From positions 1,674,001 to 1,738,000 of the forward strand of contig NZ_JASTLB010000001.1 in assembly GCF_030499535.1 (NCBI RefSeq): a stretch of 64,000 nucleotides of DNA, read 5' to 3'. Origin of the DNA: Streptomyces sp. TG1A-8. GTDB taxonomy: Bacteria > Actinomycetota > Actinomycetes > Streptomycetales > Streptomycetaceae. The notes under the pieces are model-generated. The model saw only the letters and a list, made by a program, of their open reading frames with translations, searched no databases and had not been told where the DNA came from. Made by a program: the position numbers and the translations under genes. Below are positions 20,781 through 28,454 of this stretch, piece by piece (the stretch's first letter is position 1; each line of letters starts with the position of its first letter).

Positions 20781-20823
20781 GGTCCGGACGAGGGACCTGC
20801 CCTGCCCGGTCCGGACGAGGGAC
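20781..20823. repeat. Two copies of a 16-bp hairpin-like repeat
   Basis: GGTCCGGACGAGGGAC occurs at 20781-20796 and 20808-20823, immediately after the stop of the 157-residue gene as read on the minus strand. On that strand each copy can form GGTCC-loop-GGACC. A third copy with one change lies at 38826-38842 near another minus-strand stop. It may help end transcription. Confidence 0.55.
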
Positions 20824-20824
20824 C

Positions 20825-21298
20825 CTAGGCCTTGCTGTGGGAGAACAGCTTCAGCACCGGTACGCCCACCCGGTGCCGCGCCCGCGAGGCCCAGTCACGG
20901 TGGAAGAACTCCTCCACGTAGTGCGGGTCGGTCAGCACGATCACCTCGTCCGCGCGCACCTCGGCGACCAGCCCCTTCAGCGCGTCCAGCGGGTGCTCCT
21001 CGACCAGCCGCCCCTCCGCCCCGCTGCCCGCCGCACGCAGGGCCTGCAAGGACACCTCCAGGGCCCGCTGCCCGACGCTCTTGGCCTCTTCGCCCTCGGG
21101 GGTCTCCCCCTCGCGGACGGCTTCGTCCAGTTCGCCGAGCGCGACGTCGTCGATGGCCCGCAGCAGGCGGTCCGCCTGGTCCCCGCGGGGCTGGAGCAGC
21201 ACGTGGAAGACGACCGGCTCGTCCCCGTGCAAGGTGGTGACGAACTCCACGTCGGCGGACGTCAGGGCCTTCTCGATCATCAGAACGCTTGTGAACAC
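20825..21298 (-). CDS. Conserved actinobacterial protein, 157 aa, unknown function
   Basis: The sequence runs VFTSVLMIEKALTSADVEFV, VVFHVLLQPRGDQADRLLRAIDDVALGELDEAV and ADEVIVLTDPHYVEEFFHRDWA, ending VPVLKLFSHSKA. I recognise it as a protein conserved across Streptomyces, sometimes labelled indole-3-glycerol-phosphate synthase in databases, but it lacks that enzyme's TIM barrel and size, so I do not accept the label. The GTG at 21298 has AGAGG 6 nt upstream and is preferred over ATG 21280. It lies upstream of murC on the same strand, 141 nt apart, with a hairpin repeat between. Confidence 0.8.
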   Translation of the reverse strand: MFTSVLMIEKALTSADVEFVTTLHGDEPVVFHVLLQPRGDQADRLLRAIDDVALGELDEAVREGETPEGEEAKSVGQRALEVSLQALRAAGSGAEGRLVEEHPLDALKGLVAEVRADEVIVLTDPHYVEEFFHRDWASRARHRVGVPVLKLFSHSKA

Positions 21299-21453
21299 CC
21301 GGCGCCTCTTTCTCCTTCGGGGCCCGTCGGCCCTGCGTCCTCCGCGGGCCCGGCAGGGCCCTGCGGAAACCATCCTGCCCCGTGAGCGGACGAGTAGTAC
21401 CGGACGGGGGGCCGCCCGCCGGAAGTGAAACGGAACGGTCGATTCCACCGATG

Positions 21454-22269
21454 TCAGACACGCTGGTAGCGGCTGAACAGGAATCCGTCCTCCTCCAGCA
21501 GGGACACGAGTGCGAAGCGGTGCGGGACGGCGACGGACGGGCCCCGGGCGATGCGCTGCGCGTCGCCCGCGGTCAGCATCGGCGAGACGGTCAGGCACAG
21601 CTCGTCGAGCACACGGGCGGCGACCAGCTGGCCCAGCAGCCGGGGCCCGCCCTCGGTGAGCAGCCGGGTGTGGCCGAGGGCGGCGAGGGCGTCCACCGCG
21701 CGGGCGGGGTCGACGGTCCCGCCCGCGCCGGCGACGACCACGCGGGCGCCGGCCCGCTCGGCGGCGGCCACGCGGTCCGGGTCCGCGGCGGCGCCGGTGA
21801 GCACGAGCGTGGGCACCAGGGGCGAGGTGAACAGCGGCAGGGAGAAGTCCAGCTCCAGTCCCGCGCTGACGATCGCGACGGCCGGAACCGGGGCCTGTCC
21901 GGCGGCCGCTCGGGCGGCCGCGAACTCCGCACGCGCGCGGGCCGGGCGGTACCCCTCCTGCCGTACCGTTTCCGCACCGACCAGGACGACGTCCGCCAGC
22001 GCCCGCAGCGTGCCGAAGATCCGCATGTCGGCGGCGCTGGAGATCGGCTGCGAGCGCCCCTCGTGCTGGGCCGCGCCGTCCAGGGACGAGACCATGTTGG
22101 CCCTCAGCCACGGCCGGGGGTCGCCGGCGGGGGGTTCCGGGTAGGCGTAGGCGGCGGCCAGCTCGGCGAGGCCCCACTCGTGCCCCCCGCCCCCGGCCGC
22201 ACCGTCCCCCGGCGTCCCGCCCCGGGCGGGAGCTGCTGTTTCGTCGGTCACAGGGAACAGGCGTCGCAT
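21454..22269 (-). CDS. RibD C-terminal-like pyrimidine reductase family protein
   Basis: 271 residues. The RibD_C (DHFR-like, NADPH-binding) domain is visible from NMVSSLDGAAQHEGRSQPI, then MRIFGTLRALADVVLVGAETVRQEGY, LLTEGGPRLLGQLVAARVLDELCLTVSPML and AVPHRFALVSLLEEDGFLFSRYQR. It lacks the deaminase half of RibD, so it is a stand-alone reductase of unknown substrate. The ATG at 22269 is only 37 nt from the divergent ZapE-like gene, and no strong Shine-Dalgarno sequence is seen; the GTG at 22284 is the alternative. Confidence 0.85.
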   Translation of the reverse strand: MRRLFPVTDETAAPARGGTPGDGAAGGGGHEWGLAELAAAYAYPEPPAGDPRPWLRANMVSSLDGAAQHEGRSQPISSAADMRIFGTLRALADVVLVGAETVRQEGYRPARARAEFAAARAAAGQAPVPAVAIVSAGLELDFSLPLFTSPLVPTLVLTGAAADPDRVAAAERAGARVVVAGAGGTVDPARAVDALAALGHTRLLTEGGPRLLGQLVAARVLDELCLTVSPMLTAGDAQRIARGPSVAVPHRFALVSLLEEDGFLFSRYQRV

Positions 22270-22306
22270 GCCGTGCAGTGTGACACGGCGCTTAGCATGG
22301 GTGACC

Positions 22307-23410
22307 GTGTCCTCCTCCTCCACCGCCCCCGGAACCGGCCCCCTGACCGGCGCGGAACCGCTGTCCCTGTGCTCGCGCGAGCCCCGCGTCCCCGCGGACC
22401 GGCTGGTCGCCGAGATGGTGCCGCCGCCCCGCTTCGACTCGGTCCGCTTCTCGACGTACGTCCCGGACGCCGGCCGGCCGAGCCAGACCGAGGCCGTACG
22501 GGTGCTGGAGGGTTTCGCGGCCGGGCTCGGCGGCGCGCAGCCCCCGGGCACCGGCCGGCGCGGCCTGTTCGGGTTCGGCAGGTCCAGGGCGTCCAGGACC
22601 CCGGCCGGCCCCCGCGGCGTCTACCTCGACGGCGGCTACGGCGTCGGCAAGACCCACCTGCTCGCCTCCCTCTGGCACGCCGCCCCCGCCGAGCCCGCCC
22701 GCAAGGCGTTCGGCACCTTCGTGGAGCTGACCAACCTGGTCGGCGCCCTCGGCTTCCAGGAGACGGTGCGGACCCTGTCCGGTCACAGCCTGCTATGCAT
22801 CGACGAGTTCGAGCTGGACGACCCCGGCGACACGGTCCTGGTGTCGACGCTGCTCGGCAGGCTGGTCGAGGCGGGCGTGGCGCTCGCCGCCACCTCCAAC
22901 ACGCTGCCCGGCAGGCTCGGCGAGGGCCGGTTCGCGGCGGCCGACTTCCTGCGCGAGATCCAGGGCCTGTCGGCCCACTTCCGCACCCTGCGCATCGACG
23001 GCGAGGACTACCGGCACCGCGGCCTGCCTAAGGCGCCGGCGCCGTTCACCGACGAGGAGGTCGCGAAGGCGGCCCGCGCCACCGCGGGCGCCTCCCTGGA
23101 CGGCTTCCCGCAGCTGCTGGAGCACCTGGCCAGGGTGCACCCGAGCCGGTACGGCGCGCTGACCGACGGGGTGACGGCGGTGTGCCTCACCGGCGTGCGG
23201 CCGGTACCGGACCAGTCGACGGCGCTGCGGCTGGTGGTGCTGGCCGACCGGCTCTACGACCGGGAGGTCCCGGTGCTGGCCTCGGGCCTGCCGTTCGACC
23301 GGCTGTTCAGCGAGGAGATGCTGAACGGCGGCTACCGCAAGAAGTACTTCCGCGCGATGTCCCGGCTCACCGCGCTGGCCCGGGAGGCCGAGGGGCTCGT
23401 CACCCCGTAG
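22307..23410 (+). CDS. zapE: AFG1/ZapE-family P-loop ATPase (cell division protein ZapE-like)
   Basis: About 367 residues. The Walker A motif is YGVGKTHLLASLWH and Walker B is SLLCIDEFELDDPGD. The sensor-like ATSNTLPGRLGEGRF and the C-terminal FDRLFSEEMLNGGYRKKYFRAMSRL match the AFG1/ZapE family. In E. coli ZapE modulates FtsZ-ring assembly; mitochondrial relatives handle misfolded membrane proteins. A -10-like TAGCAT (22293-22298) ends 8 nt before GTG 22307, suggesting a leaderless start there; GTG 22301 is possible. It diverges from the RibD-C gene over a very short shared promoter region. Confidence 0.88.
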   Translation: MSSSSTAPGTGPLTGAEPLSLCSREPRVPADRLVAEMVPPPRFDSVRFSTYVPDAGRPSQTEAVRVLEGFAAGLGGAQPPGTGRRGLFGFGRSRASRTPAGPRGVYLDGGYGVGKTHLLASLWHAAPAEPARKAFGTFVELTNLVGALGFQETVRTLSGHSLLCIDEFELDDPGDTVLVSTLLGRLVEAGVALAATSNTLPGRLGEGRFAAADFLREIQGLSAHFRTLRIDGEDYRHRGLPKAPAPFTDEEVAKAARATAGASLDGFPQLLEHLARVHPSRYGALTDGVTAVCLTGVRPVPDQSTALRLVVLADRLYDREVPVLASGLPFDRLFSEEMLNGGYRKKYFRAMSRLTALAREAEGLVTP

Positions 23411-23557
23411 CGACCGTGCGCACCACCGTCCACTAAACGGCCACCCCTTCGCGGGTCAAGGGCCGTTTCTCGCCATGCGACCCGCACTTTTCACGCTCTT
23501 TCACGCGCGCAACCCGCCGTTGACCCCGCAAAGGACTGCGGACGGCTAACGTACTTC

Positions 23558-23586
23558 TTGACCAACCGTTGACCAAGACTTGGTCA
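23558..23586 (+). promoter_or_regulatory. Operator-like cluster of three TTGACCAA half-sites
   Basis: TTGACCAA at 23558-23565 and 23569-23576 is followed by its inverted form, so TGACCAAGACTTGGTCA (23570-23586) is a perfect 17-bp palindrome. It lies 35 bp before the small secreted-protein gene and upstream of the carbonic anhydrase-SulP genes. Confidence 0.6.
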
Positions 23587-23620
23587 GCGCAAAAGACGTG
23601 GACGTCGGGGAGGTGGGCCC

Positions 23621-24019
23621 ATGTTCCGAGGCACGGGGGCCCGGACCGCACTCGCCCTCCTCGCCGCCGCCCTGCTCGCCCTGCAGTTCCTCGCACCCAC
23701 GGGAACCTTCGCTTCCGCGCACACACTCGGTCATGCGAAGGCCAAGGCCGGGCCTGGAATCACCCCCTCCACGCAGCCGGCGCGCGCCGGAGCGGACACC
23801 CTCCGCGAGCCGCGCCACCCGCATCGGCCCGTGACCACCGTGCCGTGCCTGCGCGACCGGCAGCGCGGCCCCGCCTCCGCCGGGGCACCCGAGCGCGCGC
23901 CGATATCCCGGCAGGCCGCCGCACCGCACCCGCCCGGCGCGTGCGGTGCCCCGCACGAGCACGCCACGAGACCCCCCGGGGCCCGCACTCCGGCGGCCCT
24001 CCAGGTCCTGCGCTGCTGA
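23621..24019 (+). CDS. Small secreted protein, 132 aa, unknown function
   Basis: ATG 23621 has GGGGAGG about 8 nt upstream. The N-terminus is a signal peptide (RTALALLAAALLALQFLAP, then FASA). The mature part is His-, Pro- and Arg-rich, with cysteines in TVPCLRDR, GACGAPHE and the terminal LRC. It has no recognisable domain. Its position just upstream of carbonic anhydrase and SulP, after a palindromic operator, suggests it may belong to the same regulon. I rate it real mainly for the ribosome site and signal peptide. Confidence 0.65.
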   Translation: MFRGTGARTALALLAAALLALQFLAPTGTFASAHTLGHAKAKAGPGITPSTQPARAGADTLREPRHPHRPVTTVPCLRDRQRGPASAGAPERAPISRQAAAPHPPGACGAPHEHATRPPGARTPAALQVLRC

Positions 24020-24148
24020 GAGCGGGCCCCCGCTCTCCCTCCCCTCCCCCACGGCCGGCGTCCCGCTCCCGGGACCGCCGCGCCCACCCCATGACCGTCG
24101 TCCGAGTCCGACGCGCCGCCACGGCGCGCCAGGAGGAGTCCGCCCATC

Positions 24149-24727
24149 ATGCAGCCCCTCATCGACAACGCCCGTACGTTCGGACAGCGCCCTGAGGAGT
24201 TCGCCGAACTCGCCGGGGGCCAGTCCCCGCAGGCGCTGTTCATCACCTGCTCCGACTCCCGGGTCGTCCCGGCCCTGATCACGGGCGCCCGCCCCGGCGA
24301 GCTGTTCGAGCTGCGCACCGCGGGCAACATCGTCCCGCCGTACGACTCGCCGCATCCCACCGGCGAGGCCGCCACCATCGAGTACGCCGTGGAGGTGCTC
24401 GGCGTCCGCGACATCGTCGTCTGCGGCCACTCGCACTGCGGCGCCGTCGGCGCGCTCGTGCGCGGCGACGACCTGACCGCCGTGCCCGCCGTGCGCGACT
24501 GGCTGGCACACGCCACTCCGCGCCCGGTCGGGGCGGCCGAGGACCCGGAGGTCGCCGAGGGCGTCCAGAGCCACGTCCTGACCCAGCTGCTGCGGCTGCG
24601 TTCGTACCCGTGCGTGGAGCGGAAGCTGGCACGGGGCGGGCTCGGCCTGCACGGCTGGTACTACGAGGTGCACACCGGCACCGTCCGCACGCACCGTCCG
24701 CAGACCGACACCTTCGAAGCCCTGTGA
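24149..24727 (+). CDS. Beta-class carbonic anhydrase
   Basis: 192 residues. It interconverts CO2 and bicarbonate in the cytoplasm. Zinc ligands are Cys34 (ITCSDSRV, with the Asp36/Arg38 dyad), His94 and Cys97 (CGHSHCGAVGAL). Other family features are ELRTAGNIVPPYD and AATIEYAVEVLGVRDIVV. The stop overlaps a possible GTG start of the SulP gene, so the enzyme and transporter are almost certainly coupled; together they would import and equilibrate bicarbonate. Confidence 0.96.
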   Translation: MQPLIDNARTFGQRPEEFAELAGGQSPQALFITCSDSRVVPALITGARPGELFELRTAGNIVPPYDSPHPTGEAATIEYAVEVLGVRDIVVCGHSHCGAVGALVRGDDLTAVPAVRDWLAHATPRPVGAAEDPEVAEGVQSHVLTQLLRLRSYPCVERKLARGGLGLHGWYYEVHTGTVRTHRPQTDTFEAL

Positions 24728-24735
24728 GCGCGCCG

Positions 24736-26265
24736 ATGAGCAGCAACACCACCGCACGCACGTCCCGTTTACCCTTCCTGCGGCAGGACTTCGCCGCCTC
24801 CCTCGTCGTCTTCCTGGTCGCGCTGCCGCTGTGCGTGGGCGTGGCCGTCGCCTCCGGGGTGCCGGCGGAACTGGGCCTGGTCACCGGCATCGTGGGCGGC
24901 CTCGTCACCGGCCTGATGCGCGGCAGCAGCCTGCAGGTGTCGGGGCCGGCCGCCGGACTGACCGTGCTCGTCTTCGAGGCGGTCGAGGAGTTCGGGCTGC
25001 CGATGCTCGGCCTCCTCGTGCTCACCACCGGTCTGCTCCAGGTCCTCATGGGGGCACTGCGGCTGGGCCGGTACTTCCGGGCCATCTCGGTGTCGGTCGT
25101 CGAGGGCATGCTGGCCGGAATCGGCCTGGTGCTGATAGCCGGTCAGCTCTACCCGGCCATGGCGACGAAGGCCCCCGACTCGGGCCTGGGCAAGATGGCC
25201 GGCCTGCCGGGGGCGTTCGCGGACGCCCTCGGCAACGGGGACGCGCTCGTCCCGCTCGCCCTGTGCGCGGGCACGGTGGCGGTCCTGGTCCTGTGGAAGC
25301 ACCTGCCGGCGAAGGTGCGGACGGTGCCCGGTCCGCTCGCCGCGGTGGGGCTCGCCACGCTGGCCGTGCTCGCGCTGGACCTGCCGGTGGCGACCGTGGA
25401 GGTGAAGGGGCTGCTGGACGCGGTCCAGCCGCCGCCGCTCGGCTCCGTCACCGAACTGGCGGGCCTCGGGGTGCTCGGCACGGTCGTGGCGTTCACGCTG
25501 ATCGCGTCCGCCGAGTCGCTGTTCAGCGCGGCGGCCGTGGACCGGCTGCACGACGGCCCGCGCACCCGCTACGACCAGGAGCTGATGGCCCAGGGCGCGG
25601 GCAACACCGTGTGCGGGCTGCTCGGCGCGCTGCCCATGACCGCGGTGATCGTGCGCAGCGCGGCCAACGTCCAGGCGGGCGCCCGGACGAAGGCCTCGCG
25701 CGTCCTGCACGGCGTGTGGCTGCTGCTGTTCGCCGCGCTGCTGCCGGGCGTGCTCGCCTACTTCCCCGTCCCGGCCCTGGCCGGCGTGCTGATCCACGCG
25801 GGCGCCAAGCTGGTGCCGGTCCGGACGCTGGCGGTGCTGTGGCGTGAACACCGGGGCGAGGCGCTGATCCTCATGGTCACGGCCGTGTCGATCGTCGCCG
25901 TCAGCATGTTCGAGGGCGTGCTCGTCGGGTTGGCGCTGTCGGTCGTCAAGACGGCGTGGGAGGCCTCGCACATCAAGCTGGAGGTGGTCGACGGGGGCAC
26001 CGGCCCGGTCCGGGCGTCCCTGTCGGGCAACGCCACCTTCCTGCGGCTGCCGAGGATCCTCGACACCCTGGAGTCGCTGCCCCAGGACCGCCCGGTGCGG
26101 CTGGACCTCAGCGGCCTGCACCACCTGGACCACGCCTGCCGCACGGCCCTGGAGAACTGGGCCCAGCGGCACAGCGCGGCGGGCACGGAACCGGTGCGGG
26201 TCACCGCGCTGCGGCTCGGGGCCGCGCCCCGGCCCGTCGAGGCGGCGGGAGGCACGGGGGCCTGA
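24736..26265 (+). CDS. SulP-family anion transporter (probable bicarbonate transporter)
   Basis: 509 residues from ATG 24736; a GTG at 24724 overlapping the carbonic anhydrase stop is an alternative adding four residues. The N-terminus FLRQDFAASLVVFLVALPLCVGVAVASGVPAELGL, split over residues 14-48, is characteristic of SulP proteins, followed by about ten more membrane segments and SGPAAGLTVLVF, the conserved anion-site region. The C-terminus (FLRLPRILDTLESLPQDRPV, then LDLSGLHHLDHACRTALENW) is STAS-like. Coupling to carbonic anhydrase favours bicarbonate over sulfate as substrate, but this is inference. Confidence 0.9.
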   Translation: MSSNTTARTSRLPFLRQDFAASLVVFLVALPLCVGVAVASGVPAELGLVTGIVGGLVTGLMRGSSLQVSGPAAGLTVLVFEAVEEFGLPMLGLLVLTTGLLQVLMGALRLGRYFRAISVSVVEGMLAGIGLVLIAGQLYPAMATKAPDSGLGKMAGLPGAFADALGNGDALVPLALCAGTVAVLVLWKHLPAKVRTVPGPLAAVGLATLAVLALDLPVATVEVKGLLDAVQPPPLGSVTELAGLGVLGTVVAFTLIASAESLFSAAAVDRLHDGPRTRYDQELMAQGAGNTVCGLLGALPMTAVIVRSAANVQAGARTKASRVLHGVWLLLFAALLPGVLAYFPVPALAGVLIHAGAKLVPVRTLAVLWREHRGEALILMVTAVSIVAVSMFEGVLVGLALSVVKTAWEASHIKLEVVDGGTGPVRASLSGNATFLRLPRILDTLESLPQDRPVRLDLSGLHHLDHACRTALENWAQRHSAAGTEPVRVTALRLGAAPRPVEAAGGTGA

Positions 26266-26359
26266 GACACCGCGGCCCGGGCGCCGCCCATGGCTTCCGC
26301 CCCGAACCGGGCATATCGTGGCACCAGCGGACACAACAGGCCTCTTCGAGGAGGTCCCC

Positions 26360-27157
26360 ATGCTCCAGATCCTGCTGAGTGCCCTCGTGGCGGTCGCCTG
26401 CGCCGGCCTCGTGTACCTGGCGATGGCGGCGCGGGTGGTCAAGCAGTACGAACGGGGGGTGCTGTTCCGGCTGGGGCGGGTCACGGGAGAGGTGCGGTCG
26501 CCCGGGCTGACGCTGGTCATTCCCTTCGTGGACCGGCTGCACAAGGTCAACATGCAGATCGTCACGCTGCCGGTCCCCGCCCAGGAGGGCATCACCCGCG
26601 ACAACGTGACCGTGCGCGTGGACGCGGTCGTCTACTTCCGGGTGGTCGACGCGGCCAGCGCGCTGGTGAAGGTTGAGGACTACCGGTTCGCGGTCTCGCA
26701 GATGGCCCAGACCTCGCTCAGGTCGATCATCGGCAAGAGCGACCTGGACGACCTGCTGTCCAACCGGGAGCAGCTCAACCAGGGCCTGGAGCTGATGATC
26801 GACAGTCCGGCCGTCGGCTGGGGCATCCAGGTCGACCGGGTGGAGATCAAGGACGTGTCCCTGCCGGACACGATGAAGCGGTCCATGGCCCGCCAGGCCG
26901 AGGCGGACCGCGAGCGCCGGGCCCGGATCATCAACGCCGACGCCGAGTTGCAGGCCTCCCGGAAGCTGGCCGAGGCCGCCGAGCAGATGTCCGAGACCCC
27001 GGCCGCCCTCCAACTGCGGCTGCTGCAGACGATCGTGGCGGTCGCGGCGGAGAAGAACTCCACCCTCGTCCTGCCGTTCCCGGTGGAGCTGCTGCGCTTC
27101 CTGGAGCGGGCGCAGCTGCCCGTGCCGGACGGGCAGGCGGGAACGCGCTCCGGCTAG
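26360..27157 (+). CDS. SPFH/band 7 (prohibitin-stomatin-like) membrane protein
   Basis: 265 residues. An N-terminal membrane anchor (LQILLSALVAVACAGLVYLA) leads into the SPFH domain: VVKQYERGVLFRLGRVTGEV, GLTLVIPFVDRLHKV, ITRDNVTVRVDAVVYFRVVD and IQVDRVEIKDVSLPDTMKRS. A charged coiled coil follows (RQAEADRERRARIINADAELQ). It is of the stomatin type and organises membrane microdomains or scaffolds proteases. ATG 26360 has GAGGAGG 5 nt upstream; a -10-like TATCGT is at 26314-26319. Confidence 0.94.
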   Translation: MLQILLSALVAVACAGLVYLAMAARVVKQYERGVLFRLGRVTGEVRSPGLTLVIPFVDRLHKVNMQIVTLPVPAQEGITRDNVTVRVDAVVYFRVVDAASALVKVEDYRFAVSQMAQTSLRSIIGKSDLDDLLSNREQLNQGLELMIDSPAVGWGIQVDRVEIKDVSLPDTMKRSMARQAEADRERRARIINADAELQASRKLAEAAEQMSETPAALQLRLLQTIVAVAAEKNSTLVLPFPVELLRFLERAQLPVPDGQAGTRSG

Positions 27158-27160
27158 GCC

Positions 27161-27232
27161 CCGCTCCGGCGGAGCGCGCCAGTGTCCGTGCCGGGGCCCC
27201 GGCACGGACACTGGCGCGCTCCGCCGGAGCGG
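27161..27232. repeat. 72-bp perfect palindrome (two 36-bp arms, no spacer)
   Basis: Arms 27161-27196 and 27197-27232 are exact reverse complements with no central loop, and each arm holds its own short hairpin (GCTCCGGCGGAGC). It starts 3 nt after the SPFH stop codon and lies 64 bp before the PPK2 start. As RNA it would form a very stable hairpin, so it may work as a terminator; as DNA it could extrude as a cruciform. Confidence 0.95.
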
Positions 27233-27295
27233 CGCACCATCGAGGTCCGGCCGCCGATCGGGCCGCCGGGGCAGCCGGTCCGGAAGGGGCACCGC

Positions 27296-28159
27296 ATGAC
27301 GAAGAAGGGGGCCGGGGAGCAGGAGCTGCGGACGCGGCTGCGCCTGCCGCCCGGCGAGCCGGTCGACCTGTCCGCGCACGACACCCGGGCGACCCCGGGC
27401 GACCCCGGTGGCAAGGACGCCGCGCTCGCGCAGACCGGGCGCATGGGCAGGCGCCTGGCCGCCCTGCAGGACCGGCTGTGGGCGGCGTCCACCGCGGGCG
27501 ACCGCCGCCGGGTGCTGCTGGTGCTGCAGGGCATGGACACCAGCGGCAAGGGCGGCACGGTCAAGCACGTGGCCGGCCTGCTGAACCCGGCCGGCTGCCG
27601 GGTCCGGGCCTTCAGGGCGCCCACCGCCGAGGAGCGCGCGCACGACTTCCTGTGGCGGGTGCGGCGCGCGCTGCCGCGGCCCGGGGAGATCGGCATCTTC
27701 GACCGCTCGCACTACGAGGACGTCCTGGTCGCCCGGGTGCGGCACCTCGCCGTGCCCGCCGAGATCGGCAGCCGCTACGGCCGGATCAACGACTTCGAGC
27801 GGTCCCTCGCCGACGACGGCGTGACCGTCGTCAAGTGCTTCCTGCACCTCTCCGCGCAGGAGCAGCGGCGGCGCCTGCTGCGCCGCCTGGACCGGCCCGA
27901 CAAGCGCTGGAAGTTCGACCCCGGTGACATCGAGGACCGCGCGCTGTGGCCCGCCTACCAGGAGGCGTACGCGACCGTGCTGGAGCGCTGCGCCGGACCG
28001 CACGCGCCCTGGTACCTGGTGCCGGCGGACCGCAAGTGGTACCGCAACTGGGCGGTCTGCCGGCTGCTGCTGGAGCACCTGCGGGACCTCGACCCCCGGT
28101 ACCCGGAGGCGGACTTCGACGTGGCCGCCTGCCGGGAGCGGCTGACGCGGCACACGTGA
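27296..28159 (+). CDS. ppk2: Polyphosphate kinase 2 (PPK2) family protein
   Basis: 287 residues. PPK2 enzymes use polyphosphate to phosphorylate nucleotides. Walker A is VLQGMDTSGKGGTVKHV, the lid and Walker B region is IGIFDRSHYEDVLVARV, and FDPGDIEDRALWPAYQEAY plus WYLVPADRKWYRNWAV are conserved family segments. The overall pattern fits the one-domain AMP/NDP-phosphorylating classes, though I cannot set the class. ATG 27296 has GGAAGGGG about 6 nt upstream; an in-frame start inside the palindrome is rejected. Just downstream lies an oxidoreductase relic. Confidence 0.93.
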   Translation: MTKKGAGEQELRTRLRLPPGEPVDLSAHDTRATPGDPGGKDAALAQTGRMGRRLAALQDRLWAASTAGDRRRVLLVLQGMDTSGKGGTVKHVAGLLNPAGCRVRAFRAPTAEERAHDFLWRVRRALPRPGEIGIFDRSHYEDVLVARVRHLAVPAEIGSRYGRINDFERSLADDGVTVVKCFLHLSAQEQRRRLLRRLDRPDKRWKFDPGDIEDRALWPAYQEAYATVLERCAGPHAPWYLVPADRKWYRNWAVCRLLLEHLRDLDPRYPEADFDVAACRERLTRHT

Positions 28160-28186
28160 GGCGGGCCGGGCGGGTACCCGGCGCCC

Positions 28187-28385
28187 ATGCGCGAGATGCG
28201 GCGGATCACCGAGTCGTACTGGCTCAGGACCGCCCCCGGACCGTCCCGTCCCGCCCTGGCCGGCGACCTCGACGTCGACGTGGCCGTCGTCACCGGCGAG
28301 CACTTCACCCCGGCACCGGCGACCCGGCCGCCGGCTTCGACCGCCTCGCCGCCTGGGCGGTGCCCGTGGCGCGGGGCCGCCGTGC
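28187..28385 (+). pseudogene. Remnant of an FAD-dependent oxidoreductase
   Basis: From ATG 28187 the sequence MREMRRITESYWLRTAPG...LAGDLDVDVAVV matches the N-terminus of DAO-type FAD oxidoreductases just before the dinucleotide-binding GxGxxG. That glycine motif is missing. The text jumps to TGEHFTP and then, after a frameshift, GTGDPAAGFDRLAAWAVPV in another frame, which reads like a later part of such an enzyme. An internal deletion of most of the gene plus a frameshift is the simplest explanation. Confidence 0.6.
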
Positions 28386-28442
28386 GGGTGACGGCGGCCC
28401 GCGCCACGGACGTATCGGAACACACAACCGGATATCGAGTCC

Positions 28443-28448
28443 TATTTT
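28443..28448 (+). promoter_or_regulatory. Candidate -10 of the polysaccharide deacetylase gene (leaderless)
   Basis: TATTTT ends 6 nt before GTG 28455 and there is no Shine-Dalgarno sequence. No good -35 is visible. Confidence 0.4.
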
Positions 28449-28454
28449 CATACG

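Noticed and set aside
20825..21298. Annotation as indole-3-glycerol-phosphate synthase
   Set aside because: The protein is 157 residues and lacks the TIM-barrel and catalytic motifs of that enzyme.
27182..27295. In-frame GTG start for PPK2 inside the 72-bp palindrome
   Set aside because: The ATG at 27296 has a good ribosome site, and the upstream extension is not protein-like.
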